Source: Wyeomyia smithii (Eukaryota; Arthropoda; Insecta; Diptera; Culicidae). Taken from it: 64,000 bases of DNA. Positions 21,475-32,451 of the stretch are shown here, piece by piece. The position numbers and the translations under genes are program-made. The notes beneath the pieces are model-generated. The model was not told the DNA's origin and did not search any database. It saw only the letters and a program-made list of their open reading frames with translations. Positions within the stretch are counted from its first letter, which is position 1. Each line of letters begins with the position of its first letter. The stretch covers positions 150,880,812-150,944,811 of the forward strand of contig NC_073696.1 of NCBI RefSeq assembly GCF_029784165.1, given 5' to 3'.

Positions 21475-21855
21475 CCGCCTAATCCACTCACTGGATAAAC
21501 GGTCTTTGTCTTCTCCAAGTGATGCCATGTCCGCTGGTGTGGTGTTTGCGATCAGTCGTCAAGACCGTCAGTCAAAGGTACGGGAGTCTTCCTAGTTCCT
21601 TGAAGGGCGCAGGCAACAACAATATCGTTGTTTGCGTATCGCCTTAGGTTGCTTGCAGTCGACCCATATAATGAGTTTGGAGGACTTAGCAGGAGTTCTA
21701 CCAAACGACAAGGACACGTTAAGACCCCGGATCAGGAACCAGCAACCAGAACCGCGCGATACTCTCAGGACCCGAGGGAGACAACTCAATATACTAGTCC
21801 GTAACATCTTGGCTCAGCAGCGGAACATATTGCATATGCTGCTTACCTATGACTC
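21475..21855 (+). mobile_element. Deleted derivative of the I-clade family
   Basis: From about 21625 the sequence reads MRIALGCLQSTHIMSLEDLAGVLP and then jumps directly to 3' UTR wording (CCAAACGACAAGGACACGTT onward). It ends near 21852 in 'gcttacctatg', matching 17940-18085 of the full copy. The RT, RNase H and most of ORF2 are missing. The origin of 21475-21624 is unclear. Notably it keeps the spacer that the big copy has lost at 16826. Confidence 0.7.
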
Positions 21856-22205
21856 AAGGTCAAGAAATTTAAGTTCCCATTCTGAGTAAAATGCCGGTAT
21901 GAAGAAAGCTAAAGCTCCACCTATTGTGGTAATAGTTGCAAATTCATTGAGCAGACAGTATGTGAAGTAGAGAAAGAACGAAAGAACGAACGCTGCCGAC
22001 TTATTCTATTGCTCATCCACACACTGCTGTGCAAGCGTTATTTATAGATTGAAAGGAATGTCTTATCACACACAGAAGAGTCAGCTGATGCTGATAACTC
22101 TTATAGACCTGTGTGATCGAGACCAAAGTCAGTCTGCGTCGTGCTTGCAAGTGCGACACAACTACGGAAGGTGCTCCGTACGGCTAAATTTTTCGAACTA
22201 AATTT

Positions 22206-22461
22206 CTATTTTCAACAACGGCTTTATCCCGTTAACACGCAAGTTCATTAAGCAGACGGTATGTGAAGTAGAGAAAGAACAAAAAATAAGCGAACTGGAA
22301 ATATGATACAGGTTTGGAAAAATATCCCGACGGGATGCGGTATATTTTTCCAAATCTGTATCATATTTCCAGTTCGCTTATTTTTCGTTCTTTCTCTACT
22401 TCACATACTGTCTGCTTAATGAATCTGCGTGTTAACAGGAAAAAGCCGTTGTTGAAAATAG
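22206..22461. repeat. 256-bp palindrome inside Juan-like ORF1
   Basis: Arms 22206-22325 and 22341-22461 are inverted copies with few mismatches ('ctattttcaacaacggcttt' against its reverse at the right end). The centre is 'cccgacgggatgcggt'. Part of the arm ('ttcattgagcagacagtatg', 21943 onward) occurs a third time as a direct copy. Both ends abut Juan ORF1 words. It is either a palindromic MITE or an inverted duplication made during repair. Confidence 0.85.
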
Positions 22462-22463
22462 AG

Positions 22464-23561
22464 CTTTTCGTTCAGAACTTTCATCATTTCTTTCTGATGT
22501 GAAACTTAATTTTCAAGTTGGCCGTCGAGGCGAAATTCGTATTTTGGCCGAATTTTTTGAAGGCTATAAACATCTATTACTGTATTTGACTGAAAAGAAG
22601 TACAAGTTTTATACCTATGATGCAAAAAACAAGAGACCGTTTAAGGCTGTTTTGAAAGGTCTTTCAAATGACCAAACTATTGATGAAATTAAAGATTGTT
22701 TGACAGAATTACTTGGTTTTTCCCTCAATCAAGTAACTTTGATGAAACGTAAATCAAATGCAAATATTAATAATACTGGAATACACCAGGAAAATTACTT
22801 GCTATATTTTGATCGTACCAATGTAAGTTATTTAAAATTTTTAGAAAAAGCACGTGTTTTATTCAATGTGCGAATAAAGTGCGAAAATTTCAAGAGACAT
22901 GGAGGCATCCATAATCTCACGCAATGCCGGAATTGTCAAGCCTATGGCCATGGAACTCGCAACTGCTATATGACAACAAAATGCATAATTTGTGGTGACT
23001 CATCTCACACAAAGGACATCTGTTCTGTGAAAGAGACCACTGATAATTTCAAATGTGTAATTGTGGGGGTAAACACATATCAAATTTCTCGATTGTCCTG
23101 TTAGGACAAAAATTATTTCTTCCAGACAGCGTAGGTATTCAAAACAACCTGCTGTCAATAATATTCAAGTAGGTAATCAAAAAACATTCAATAATGTTCA
23201 GACAACACCAGCCTTTCCTGTAGCTAGTGTGTCTGTAGGTAATATTTCAAATTTAGGAAACAACAAATTGAAAATAATTAATCCTGTTCAGGCACCACCA
23301 GGCATTTCATATGCTAGTGTCCTTAAAGGTAAAATTTCGAATTCAAACAGCAACAAGCCTTTCGTGTTTGGTGCTGAAAAGTCAGCCAGTATTGATTTAG
23401 GTATTCCATCTCCCGAGAAGATTGACTACCTACAACAATTCATGCTGCAGCTAATGTCCGCTTTATTGAACTGTAACTCGATGTACGAGGCTGTTCAAGA
23501 AGGCATAAAATTTACAACTAAAATCGTTATGAAATTGAAATTCAGCAATGAATTTAAATAA
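22464..23561 (+). pseudogene. Juan-like ORF1, main part with zinc knuckles
   Basis: The frame reads FRSELSSFLSDVKLNFQ..., a basic RNA-binding region and CRNCQAYGHGTRNC, CIICGDSSHTKDIC, then a third knuckle lost to a frameshift. Near 23060 copy 2 has GTGTAAATTGTGG but this copy has GTGTAATTGTGG, a one-base deletion that leads to TAG at 23102. The rest (VQAPPGISYASVLKGK..., ending FSNEFK) is open to TAA at 23561. ORF2's ATG (23548) overlaps this end by 14 bases in another frame. Function: RNA binding and particle formation for the element. Confidence 0.8.
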
Positions 23562-23868
23562 TGCTGTAAATTCTCTAAATTGGAATTCTCGCTCTCTAAA
23601 AGCGAAGGAAAATGATTTTTATGATTATTTAACAGTCCATGGTGTGCATATTGCAGTTGTGACTGAAACGCTTTTAAAGCCTAACATAAAACTAAAAAGA
23701 AACCCCAACTTTATAGTTCACAGGTTAGATAGAATTGATGTTGCCAGAGGTGGAGTTGCAATAGTTATTCACCGTCGAAGGAAACATCGTGTTATGCCTC
23801 ATCTTGAAACGAAAACGAATCGAAACAGATACTGGTATTTTATTTATAGCCGCAGTGTATTTACTTAG
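23548..23868 (+). pseudogene. Juan-like ORF2, endonuclease N-terminus (copy 1)
   Basis: MNLNNAVNSLNWNSRSLKAKEN, then VVTETLL and GGVAIVIHRR give the first half of an APE-type endonuclease. Near 23810 a short deletion relative to copy 2 shifts the frame, although 'ttatttatagccgcagtgtatt' is still recognisable. At 23868 the element is interrupted by the reversed CR1 copy. The second half resumes at 26724 with a loss of about 35 bp of target. Confidence 0.8.
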
Positions 23869-23876
23869 TTATTTAA

Positions 23877-23908
23877 GGTTTATTTATTTATTTGTTTATT
23901 TATTTATT
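23877..23908 (-). repeat. 3' tail of CR1 copy 1, (TAAA)n-like
   Basis: On the plus strand 'tttatttatttatttgtttatttattta' marks the 3' end of the reversed element. The same tail type ends the second CR1 copy at 28568. Confidence 0.75.
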
Positions 23909-24347
23909 CTTCTTTAAAATTCATCCGACACAGGGTCTTAATGAATTGGTGGCTGGGAAAAGCCGCCTTGAAAAAGCAGTAGCGGATTTCAAAGTGGCAT
24001 AAAAACCCAGCATCTTGATAACAGGAAGATTACAAACATATGACAATACTTTTCAATACAATGATTTTAAACATACAAACAATGGTCAAACAAACAAACA
24101 GTAGTCAAGAGCTAAAAATTAAAATATTGTCCATTTAAATTGTACTCCTTTGCGAGATGACGGATGTGTTCATGCAGGCCTTAATAAGTACGTTGCGGAG
24201 GTAGCTGCAGGAGTCGCTGATGTCGCTTAGGGCGAGAGGGGCAGTGCAGTTGAAGTAACGACAGTATGTTGCGGCAATCATAGATGCCAGTTAGAATTTT
24301 ATGTGCAGTTTTAACAATCATGTCCTTCCGTCGCCATTCTAATGGTG

Positions 24348-26700
24348 CTATGCCAACCAGCGATCCTCATCCTCATAGGGCGGAAGCATGTCAGGATTTC
24401 TCCAAGGCAGGGTGCGGCAAATCCTTCGGACGAAAAGCTTTTGTACACGTTCGATGCGTTGGGTCCAAAACTCGTAATATGGGTCCCACATGGCACAGGC
24501 GGACTCCAAAATGGAGCGTACCAGTGAACAATAGAGGGTTCTCATGGTACCAGGATCATCAAATTCCTTACCAATTCTCATAACTAGGCCAAGTTGTCGG
24601 TTGGCTTTATTGATAATCGAGGTATAATGTGGCCTAAACCTAAGTTTAGTGTCGAGTATAACACCAAGATCAGTAACAACGTCGCAGCGCGTTAAGTTCA
24701 TTCCAGCAATGCGGTAATCATAAACCAGTGGATGTTTTTTCTGTTAAAGCTGATTATGGAACACTTAGGGATACTTATCGACATATAATTAAGACGGCAC
24801 CAATCAGCGAAAAGATCAATTAGCTCTTGGAGTCTGGCGCAGTCGTCACGCGTTTGAATGAGCTTATGGATTTTAGTATCTTCGGCGTACAATAGTCTCG
24901 TGCCTGGAGGCAATATTCGGGTAATATCGTTTATAAATAATGAAAACAGCCGAGGTCCTAAAATACTGCCTTGGGGCACTTCGTAATTGCTACAAAACCA
25001 GCTAGATTGTGACGTGCCCAGTTTAACGGCAGTTTTGCGATCACGAAGGTACGAACTAATCCATGCAACCATCTCAGTTGAAGCACTTAATTTATCGCAT
25101 TTAGCGCATAATATTCCGTGATGAACGCGATCGAATGCAGCTTTTAGGTCCGTATAGACCGCATCAACTTGAAAAATTTTGATCCATATTTCGTAAGCAA
25201 AAAGATCCGAATTCCAGAAGGTTAGTCGTCACGGATCTGCCGGGGTAAAAACCATGCTGAGCAGTGGAGATGTAGTTTTTCGCGAAACATTAAATGATCG
25301 TAAACTACAGCCTCCAAAACTTTCGAGCAAGCGCAGAGAGATGAAATCCTACGATAATGCTCCACATTACGTTTATCGCCCTTTTTAAAAATCGGAAACA
25401 TGTCGCATTCTTTCCAGCTGCGGGGGAATTGTTGACACTGCAGAGAAATGTTGAAAATGGATGCCAATGGAGATTTTAAAGCCTCGAGGCAGTTTTTCTA
25501 GAAGACAGCTGGAATGCCATCAGGGCCAGGGTGATATGATTGTTTCAGATTTCTGATAGCCTTCACTACATCCTCGTTCATAACCCTGAGGTACCTTTAA
25601 TGACCGAATCGCTGGGAACAGACAGCAGAGCGGCGGTAATATCCTCATCTGTGGCGCAACTACTGTTAAAAACGCTAGCGAAATGCTCAGCAAATAAATC
25701 TCATTTACTGTTTAACGTAGATGCTTCTCTTTGAAGCAGGAACATGCTGGAGGAGAGACCGTCCTCTTTGCGTTTTGTGTTGACAAATTTCCAAAATCCT
25801 TTAGGATTAAAGCGAAGATTACGTTCTGTTTTCTGCACGAACAACTTATAGAGTCTTCTGTTTAACGCTCTATAAGATCTGCTTGCAGAGATAAAGTGAA
25901 ATCGGTTGGCAGGATTCTTGCACTTTTGGTATGCGCGAAGAGCTGATTTTCGTTTCCGATTGAGACGAGTCAGATGGTTATTCCCCCAGCTGGGTTTGCG
26001 ACGAGGACAAACTCTAGGCACATGATGAACAATCAGTTCATAAATAATGGCAGTAAATCTAGACACAGCTACATTATTATCGATGCAGTTAGTAACAGAA
26101 CTCCAATCGACACTGCACAGTGCGGTGTTAATGGCATCGTAGTTTTCTCGCCGAAAGTCAAAGCAAGTACAATCAAAATCGTCAATATAAAACGTTCGAT
26201 TGATCTTTCAAACGTAACCATTAAAGGTGGATGATGGGCATCAATCTTTCAGATGGGGTCGGGTGCAGGGCTAACTGAGCATGCTGGTAAACCATGGGAG
26301 TTTGCAAAAATTTTATCCAAAAATAGACTGTGCTGGTTGCAAACATTATTCATTTGGAACAGGCAGTGAAAGGACATACCATCTAATAATCGTGAGCTGC
26401 CAGCATTTATAGATGAGCGCAAAGCATCAACAGAAAGATAACCGGCCTGTGGGAGCGCCGACCAGGTTAAACCGGGACGGTTGTAGTCACCACACAGAAG
26501 TAAATCGTCATCAATATCGATTGCGTTAACAGCTTTTCTCAACCGACAAAATATGCCGATCGATAATTTTGACTTCGTTCCGCAAATTAGACGGAATGTA
26601 ACAAGCTCCGATCACAATATTGAATTGATTATTCTTAATCGTTACCCAAACTTGCTCAAGAGTTTCATCCATAGCATCTATCAGCAACGCAGAGAAAAAT
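24348..26700 (-). pseudogene. CR1-clade ORF2 remnants: endonuclease and reverse transcriptase (copy 1)
   Basis: Frames at 26249-26542, 25701-26066, 25222-25467, 24698-25072 and 24348-24701 together cover the endonuclease (NAIDIDDDLLLCGDYN near 26500), the linker and RT. RT has FPIFKKGDKRNVEHYRRISSL, then VPQGSILGPRLFSLFIND. The catalytic box reads YAED instead of YADD (LLYAEDTKI), so activity is lost even apart from the several frameshifts. A conserved C-terminal block follows (YCSLVRSILE, then TLPWRNPDMLPPYEDE). Confidence 0.8.
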
Positions 26701-26723
26701 GATCGTCGAACTGCAATAACTAC

Positions 26724-27825
26724 TCAAGGGAGATTAACGAAAACTCACGAGGAATAAATCTAAGTTTTTTATCATCGGTGATTTTAATGCAAAACATCGA
26801 TCGTGGAATAATGCATAAAGCAATTCCAATGGGAAAATATTGTTTAACGATTGTTCGGCTGGATTTTATTCAGTTTTATTTTCAAATGTTCTTACATGTT
26901 TTTCTTCTGTTAGGAATCCATCCACAATTGATTTGGAATTAACAAATCAAAGTCATTCATGCAGTGATTCGTTAACTCATGCTGATTTTGATTCTGATAA
27001 TCTTCCTATAACTTTTTCCATATCCCGTGAAACTATTTTAAATTCCACTAGATCTGTGTTTATTTATCATAAGGCCAATTGGGATCGATATCTTACCACG
27101 ATCGAAAAAAGCTTGAATTGTGATATTGTTTTACAAAACAGTGTTGACATTGACGGAGCATCGGATGATTTGTGCAGTTTAATACTCAATGCCCGAAACT
27201 TATCAGTTCCTAAGGCTAGAGTGAAATTTAATACACCAATAATTGACAACTTCTTATACGTTTGAAGAACATACGGAGACGTCAATATCAAAGAACTCGT
27301 GATCCTGCTTTGAAAGTTATTTTTTAGAGATTTACAAATGAAAATCAAACAAAGATTCACTTTCTTGCGAAATGAAAATTTCACGAGAGAAGTTGAACCA
27401 CTAAAACCATATTCCAAACCTTTCTGGAAGATTTCGAAGGTTCTTAAGAAACCTTCAAAGCCCATTGCAGTCCTCAAAGATGGTGACAACATATTTCTTA
27501 CGAATGAACAAAAAGCTCAAACACGTGCTCAGCAGTTCGAGAGTGTTCATAATTTCAATTTGAACGTAATGAGTCCCATTGAAAATGAAGTATCACAAAA
27601 GTATGATCAGATCACCACTTAAGAATTTCTTCCTGAAAAGGTACTAGAAACAAACTTGAACGAAATACGGACTATTATCAAGAACTTTAAAAACATGAAA
27701 GCACCAGGAGATGATGGGATTTTTCGTATCCTGCACAAAAGACTTCCCGAAAGTTCTTTAAATTTCTTGTTGAGAATATTTAACAGATGCTTTGAATTAG
27801 CATATTTTCCCACAAAATGGAAATG
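26724..27825 (+). pseudogene. Juan-like ORF2, endonuclease C-terminus and RT start (copy 1)
   Basis: The frame resumes at 'caagggagatt', with IIGDFNAKHRSWNNA followed by a TAA codon near 26815, then FNDCSAGFYS, TIDLELTNQSHSC and HADFDSDNLPITF (the SDH position reads SDN here). The next segments (27338-27622) read KPFWKISKVLKKP, and the RT start is KNFKNMKAPGDDGIF. Homology ends near 27822 in 'ttcccacaaaatgg'. Further frameshifts occur near 27255 and 27325. Confidence 0.78.
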
Positions 27826-28151
27826 AGATGGATATTTTTTCGGTATGAATCAACAACATGCAATATAAATTGAAGTTCGTCTCCATTATGAATTAAAACA
27901 CGGTTACAATCTTTCATAATTTACATCGAGTAATTTTTAGACAGAAGTTTGCTATTCCTCATCATTTTTCTCTTTGGCTGGGTTACGGTCTAAAAAATCA
28001 ATATTAAGTTCAAAACTCAGAAAGAAAGCATCGGTTTTGTATGAAATGAAATGGGATCACATACTACTTCAGGATTTGAATGTTTGAGATACTTGACAAA
28101 AACTACAAAAGGATCCCTTGCTTTCAATTGCCTGATCATTTTTCGTTTGAG
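27826..28151. other. No gene recognised
   Basis: AT-rich DNA after the truncated Juan-like element, with no recognisable coding frame. Confidence 0.4.
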
Positions 28152-28271
28152 TTCAATGATGGCAATTTCGGTCACGGGTTACTTTAAAACACGTTTTATT
28201 ATGTCAAAGCCGGCTTTCACATAATAAAACGTGTTTTAAAGTAACCCGTGACCGAAATTGCCATCATTGAA
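28152..28271. repeat. Nearly perfect 120-bp palindrome
   Basis: Arms 28152-28204 and 28219-28271 are exact inverted copies over 53 bp. Between them, 'caaagccggctttc' contains a perfect 12-bp palindrome flanked by a single C/C mismatch. RNA from either strand would fold into a long hairpin. Confidence 0.97.
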
Positions 28272-28567
28272 CCCGTTAACTATTTATTGGACAAACAACG
28301 CTTAACATTTTCGTTTGATTTCAAGCGGGACATCTGAGTCTAAAAGAGCCATTCCAACTTATCCTGGGATTAAATACCACAAGTGAATCTTCATCATTTC
28401 AGTTACAGCGTCTGAAACTACTTTTTTAATCTCGGCACATGCGAAAGAATCATGTAGAAAATTTATTACTCGATTAGGACATTGAATAGGTTTCGCACAT
28501 AGAAAATGTACCTGAATAAAAAGTTTGACTATAAAAACAGAAATGTTGCGAATGCAATTTAATTCTT
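28272..28567. other. No gene recognised
   Basis: No convincing coding sequence lies between the palindrome and the CR1 tail. Confidence 0.4.
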
Positions 28568-28569
28568 CT

Positions 28570-28600
<31 letters not shown>
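28568..28600 (-). repeat. 3' tail of CR1 copy 2, (TAAA)n
   Basis: Eight TTTA units in a row on the plus strand mark the 3' end of the reversed element, about 43 bp after its ORF2 stop. Confidence 0.85.
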
Positions 28601-28643
28601 CTACTACTGCCAACAGACATGAAATAACTTGTCCTAATGGCTA

Positions 28644-31600
28644 CTAATATAGAAGTCGACGGAACAGTAACAAAAATTTCGAGCGTATAACACTAAACGA
28701 TAAATGATAATCGAAGGCTTGTGATACTCTGTTGAAAGCGCGTTGTATACCGATGATGGCACTATTAGAGCTGTAGTTAGTTCGACGAAAGGGCAATAGC
28801 AACGCTGGCATCCTTCGCAGAGTTCTAGTGGGGGCATTCAGGTTGATTTGGCGAAGAATGGCAGGGCAGTAAACTCGTGATGTCAGCATATCTGATACTA
28901 GCATAGCACGCGCTGTTTCTCGGCGTAGTTGAAGAGTGTCGATCTGAAGAAGCTGACAGCGATCCTCGTACCTAGTATTACGCATAGGTTGCCGCCAAGG
29001 GAGCGTTCGAAGGGCATAACGTACAAACCGCCGCTGGATCTTTTCAATACGATGGATAGCATTGTTATAGTGAGGGATCCAGACCGTTGAACAGTACTCC
29101 AGTGAAGACCGAACCAGCGAACAGTAGAGCGTGACTAAACAGTGGATATTTTTAAAATCACGCGTCATTCGGAAAATAAGTCCCAGTTGTCTGGAAGCTT
29201 TCGCTACGATGAAAGATATATGTTGTTTAAAGGTGAGTTTTTCATCCAGAAGCACTCCGAGGTCCTTGATGAATTCGACTCGTCGTATTAGGGAACCGTT
29301 AAGGGTGTAATCAACATGTAGTGGCCGGAGTTTTCTAGTGAACGTGATCACGGAGCATTTGGATGGGTTAAGTGTCATTCGATTCAACTCGCACCAGTTG
29401 GCGAATATGTTAAGTTGTTGCTGAAGAAAAGTGGCGTCGGTGGTATGTTTTATTTTGTTGAAAAGCTTCAAATCATCGGCGAATGCTAGACGAGGGCATT
29501 TTACGGAGTAGTGAACGTCGTTGAAATAAAGCAGGAACACTAGTGGGCCTAGATGACTGCCTTGGGCGATCCCGGAAGTAGCGGAAAACGATTGGGAGAT
29601 TTCGTCGTCGATTTTAACACTCAGTGTACGTCCCATTAGATAGGATTCTAACCAGCTCAGAAGGTGACCGCTGAAGCCGTAACGGTCGAGTTTAGCGACA
29701 GCAACACGATGGTTAATTTTATCAAATGCGGCTGAGAGGTCCGTGTAGATCGTGTCCGTTTGTGATCTTTCGATAAAGCTGTCGACAACAAAACTTGTTA
29801 GGCACATTAGGTTCGTCGTGCAGGAACGTTTCGGTAGAAATCCGTGCTGTTCGTCAGCTATGCTATTCTGGCAATGCGAGGTAATAGGTTGCAGCACGAT
29901 TAGCTAGAACAGTTTAGATATAGCACACAGAGCTGATATTCCACGGTAGTTGTCGATTTGCGTACGATCACCCTTCTTATAGACCGGGAACAAAAAAGCA
30001 TGTTTCCAAGATGTAGGAAACCTTCCTGTGGAAAGCGACAAGCGGAACAAAAAGCTCAACGGAATAACTAAACCGGAGATACACTTTTTTAGCAACGTGG
30101 CAGGAATACCATCTGGACCAGGAGAGAAAGAGTGTTTAAGTTTAGTAGCGGCAGCAATAATCATAGTGTCATCGATGTTGATGGAGGCGACAGAACGTCC
30201 AGTAACGGGAACATTATTGGCAGCTTCGAAAACTTGATCTTCAGTGAGAACTTCATAACTGAATACGCTCGAAAATTTCTTGGCAAACAGTGTGCAAATT
30301 GCGCTGGAGCAATCTGCTCTCTCACCAGCAAGCTCCATAGTAGAAGGCAGGCCAGCTTGCTTCCGCTGCATGTTGACGAAATTCCAAAACTTCTTGGGGT
30401 CTGTCTTTAACTTTTTTTCCATGAGCCGTCTATAATTAGAGTAGCAACGTCGTCGTAATCTTTTGTACTCATAATTAACTTGACGATAGTGATCGCGTAA
30501 ACAAAGCGCACCACTTGCTGAAAATCTTCTCAGTGCAGCGTTTTTCAACGATTTCAGGCGACGTAGTGCTGATGATTGCCAGGGAAGATACTTCTGATTG
30601 CGTACTTTGGGAACAAAGCGTTCTAACAGTTCGCAACAGATAGATGTAAAATCATTTACAGCCAAGTCGATATCGATAGGATTTAAAGCATTAGTCCAGT
30701 CAACGTTATGTAGCGCGCTTAACAAACCATCATAGTCAGCTCGACGAAAATTGAATCGAGTCGAGTTTGATAAAAACGGGGGATCGATACTGTATCGATT
30801 TTCAAGAGACAGTACAAGAGCCGGATGGTGAGGTACGGTCTTAACAAGAGGGTCGGGTGCGTATGCCATCTTGGGGGCCGTCTCGCTAAAACTGACGAAG
30901 CAAAGGTCCAGGCAACGTCCGTTTTCATTAGGATTTCCGTTAATTTGCTGTAAGCCAGCGGCGTTATAACCGTCAAGAAGGTTCAGTGCACAATCGTGAA
31001 AAGTAGACTGAGCCGGGTCGGGGTAGTAGAAGCCGTCGCGAGAAGGACGCCAGAGCAGACTGGGTAAATTGAAATCTCCAACTATTATGATTTCGTCGCA
31101 CGGTTTGGCTTTAGCGGTTATCGAATAAACAGACTGCAGATGGGCATCGATCAGTTGCTTTTCATGGGTACGATCAGGTGGGAAGTAAACAACGCAGATG
31201 AATAGTTTCCTATCGGCTAGCTGGACAGACACCCAAATCTGTTCAAGCATATTCCACGAGGGATCACTGATAATATTTGCTTTCAAGCGGCGACGAACAG
31301 CGATAAGTACGCCTCCACCGATCGTTTTCTGGCTGTTAAGTGAGCTCCGGTCGCAGCGGAAACCCTCATATTCGTCACCGAACAGATAAGATGATAGGGT
31401 ACGATCGTCCAGCCAAGTTTCCGTTAGCGCGATAAAATCGTAACATCCCTCCGAAAAAGCGAGCATATAGTTGTCAATGTTGGAATTCATGCCGCAAGTG
31501 TTCTGGTAGTAGAGTTGGGCCAGCGTGTCCTGATCGCGACGTGGCGTTAGCAACGGAGCTTGCGGCGTTGGTAGGCTAAAACACGAATCAGAATGTTGGC

Positions 31601-31673
31601 ATTCATCGTCAGGCACATGAAAAGACGGTGGATACTTAACTTGTGCGAGAGTCAGTTGACTCTCGCAGTCCAA
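28644..31673 (-). pseudogene. CR1 ORF2: endonuclease and reverse transcriptase, one nonsense codon
   Basis: The first part (31673-29904) has the endonuclease: YYQNTCGMNSN, LTETWLDD, IIIVGDFNLPSLLW and PHHPALVL, then a linker and RT start SPGPDGIPATLLKKC with VYKKGDRTQIDNYRGISAL. A TAG at 29904-29906 interrupts it. The same frame continues at once: LSAAFDKINH, SGIAQGSHLGPLVFLLYFNDV, the catalytic LAFADDLKLF and a conserved end (LPWRQPMRNTRYEDR). The two parts total about 1,000 residues. There is no ATG at the front; the first in-frame start-like codon is TTG at 31673, 14 bases after the ORF1 stop, so reinitiation or readthrough is likely. Confidence 0.88.
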
Positions 31674-31686
31674 TAATAAAGCGTTT

Positions 31687-32451
31687 CTATTGTCGAAATC
31701 TATCCTGTCTTATCTGATCGAAGTCGAATTCGCGAACGAAAACACCGGTGGGCCAAGTAGAAGCACGTAGAGCGGCATCCTTATGCTCTTTCGGTATCTC
31801 CACCCGAAATGATATAAATTTCAAATTCGTTAGTTCCACATTTTTTTTCACCAACATAATAACGTTAGGTGCTTCACTTATGCCGAGACACTCTCGGGTC
31901 ATCGAAACGACATCATCAGCTGTGTGACTGGGATCTAATCTGCTTACATAGAGCCAAAACTGCTGCCGTTCATCAGCAACTGTTTTTATTTTGCACTGTG
32001 TTGATCTCGTACCACACACACCGGCCGCTGCAGAACGAAACTTCACATTGTCTTCGCGGCTCCTTTTAGGTGTCGGTTGTTCTCCGGGCTGTCGCTGAGA
32101 ATAAAAGATCTTCTGAGCTGGAACAGCCGCGCTGGTAGGAAAGTGTTTCTCGATGCGATTCGACAGATTTGTGACGACTGTATTCAAATTAGCGACAGCT
32201 TCACACAGTGATGATGTATCGGTGGCTGGATGTGTGTTGGGGGCTGGGAGCTGCAACCAGTCGTTAAATCTTTTTGCGCACTCATCGCATAACCAAAAAA
32301 GATTATCACTGAGGGTTGATAACACATCCAAAACAGAGCGCTGCAATCCTGGTATGCAGGTGCGATGAAACATCGAACCACAGTTTCCACGGCAGACTAC
32401 TCTGTCGATTCCGTTGATAGGTGAGCTGCATGTTTCGCAAACAGAAGCCAT
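31687..32451 (-). CDS. CR1 ORF1, PHD-finger protein
   Basis: A clean 254-residue frame from ATG 32451 to TAG 31687. Residues 5-58 form a C4HC3 PHD finger: C5-C8, C20-C24, H29-C32 and C55-C58. A Ser/Thr- and Lys-rich linker follows (QPTPKRSRED near 125-140). The C-terminal half has an RRM-like pattern (FWLYVSRLDPSHTADDVV... then FISFRVEIPKE), as in other CR1 ORF1 proteins. The PHD may tether element particles to chromatin; that is hypothesis. No lesion is seen. Confidence 0.85.
   Translation of the reverse strand: MASVCETCSSPINGIDRVVCRGNCGSMFHRTCIPGLQRSVLDVLSTLSDNLFWLCDECAKRFNDWLQLPAPNTHPATDTSSLCEAVANLNTVVTNLSNRIEKHFPTSAAVPAQKIFYSQRQPGEQPTPKRSREDNVKFRSAAAGVCGTRSTQCKIKTVADERQQFWLYVSRLDPSHTADDVVSMTRECLGISEAPNVIMLVKKNVELTNLKFISFRVEIPKEHKDAALRASTWPTGVFVREFDFDQIRQDRFRQ

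Larger units (their letters stand above)
23869..26723 (-). mobile_element. CR1-clade retrotransposon, 5'-truncated, reversed (copy 1)
   Basis: Read on the minus strand the element begins inside the endonuclease at 26723 and ends with a TAAA-type tail at about 23908-23877. It sits inside the Juan-like ORF2, replacing about 35 bp. A related but distinct element with the same tail type and better preserved frames lies at 28568-32700. No clear target duplication was found, as is common for this clade. Confidence 0.8.
21301..27825 (+). mobile_element. Juan-like (Jockey clade) non-LTR retrotransposon, copy 1, heavily interrupted
   Basis: Parts of ORF1 (21301-21474, 21908-21942, 22464-23561) and ORF2 (23548-23868, 26724-27825) lie in order on the plus strand. 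ORF1 has zinc knuckles, and ORF2 has the Jockey-type endonuclease and the start of RT. Comparison with the second copy (59104-62190) gives the expected reading. The element is broken by a small I-clade derivative, by a 256-bp palindrome and by a reversed CR1 copy, and it lacks everything after the first RT motifs. The family assignment to Juan, first described from mosquitoes, is from recollection of the protein wording. Confidence 0.8.
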
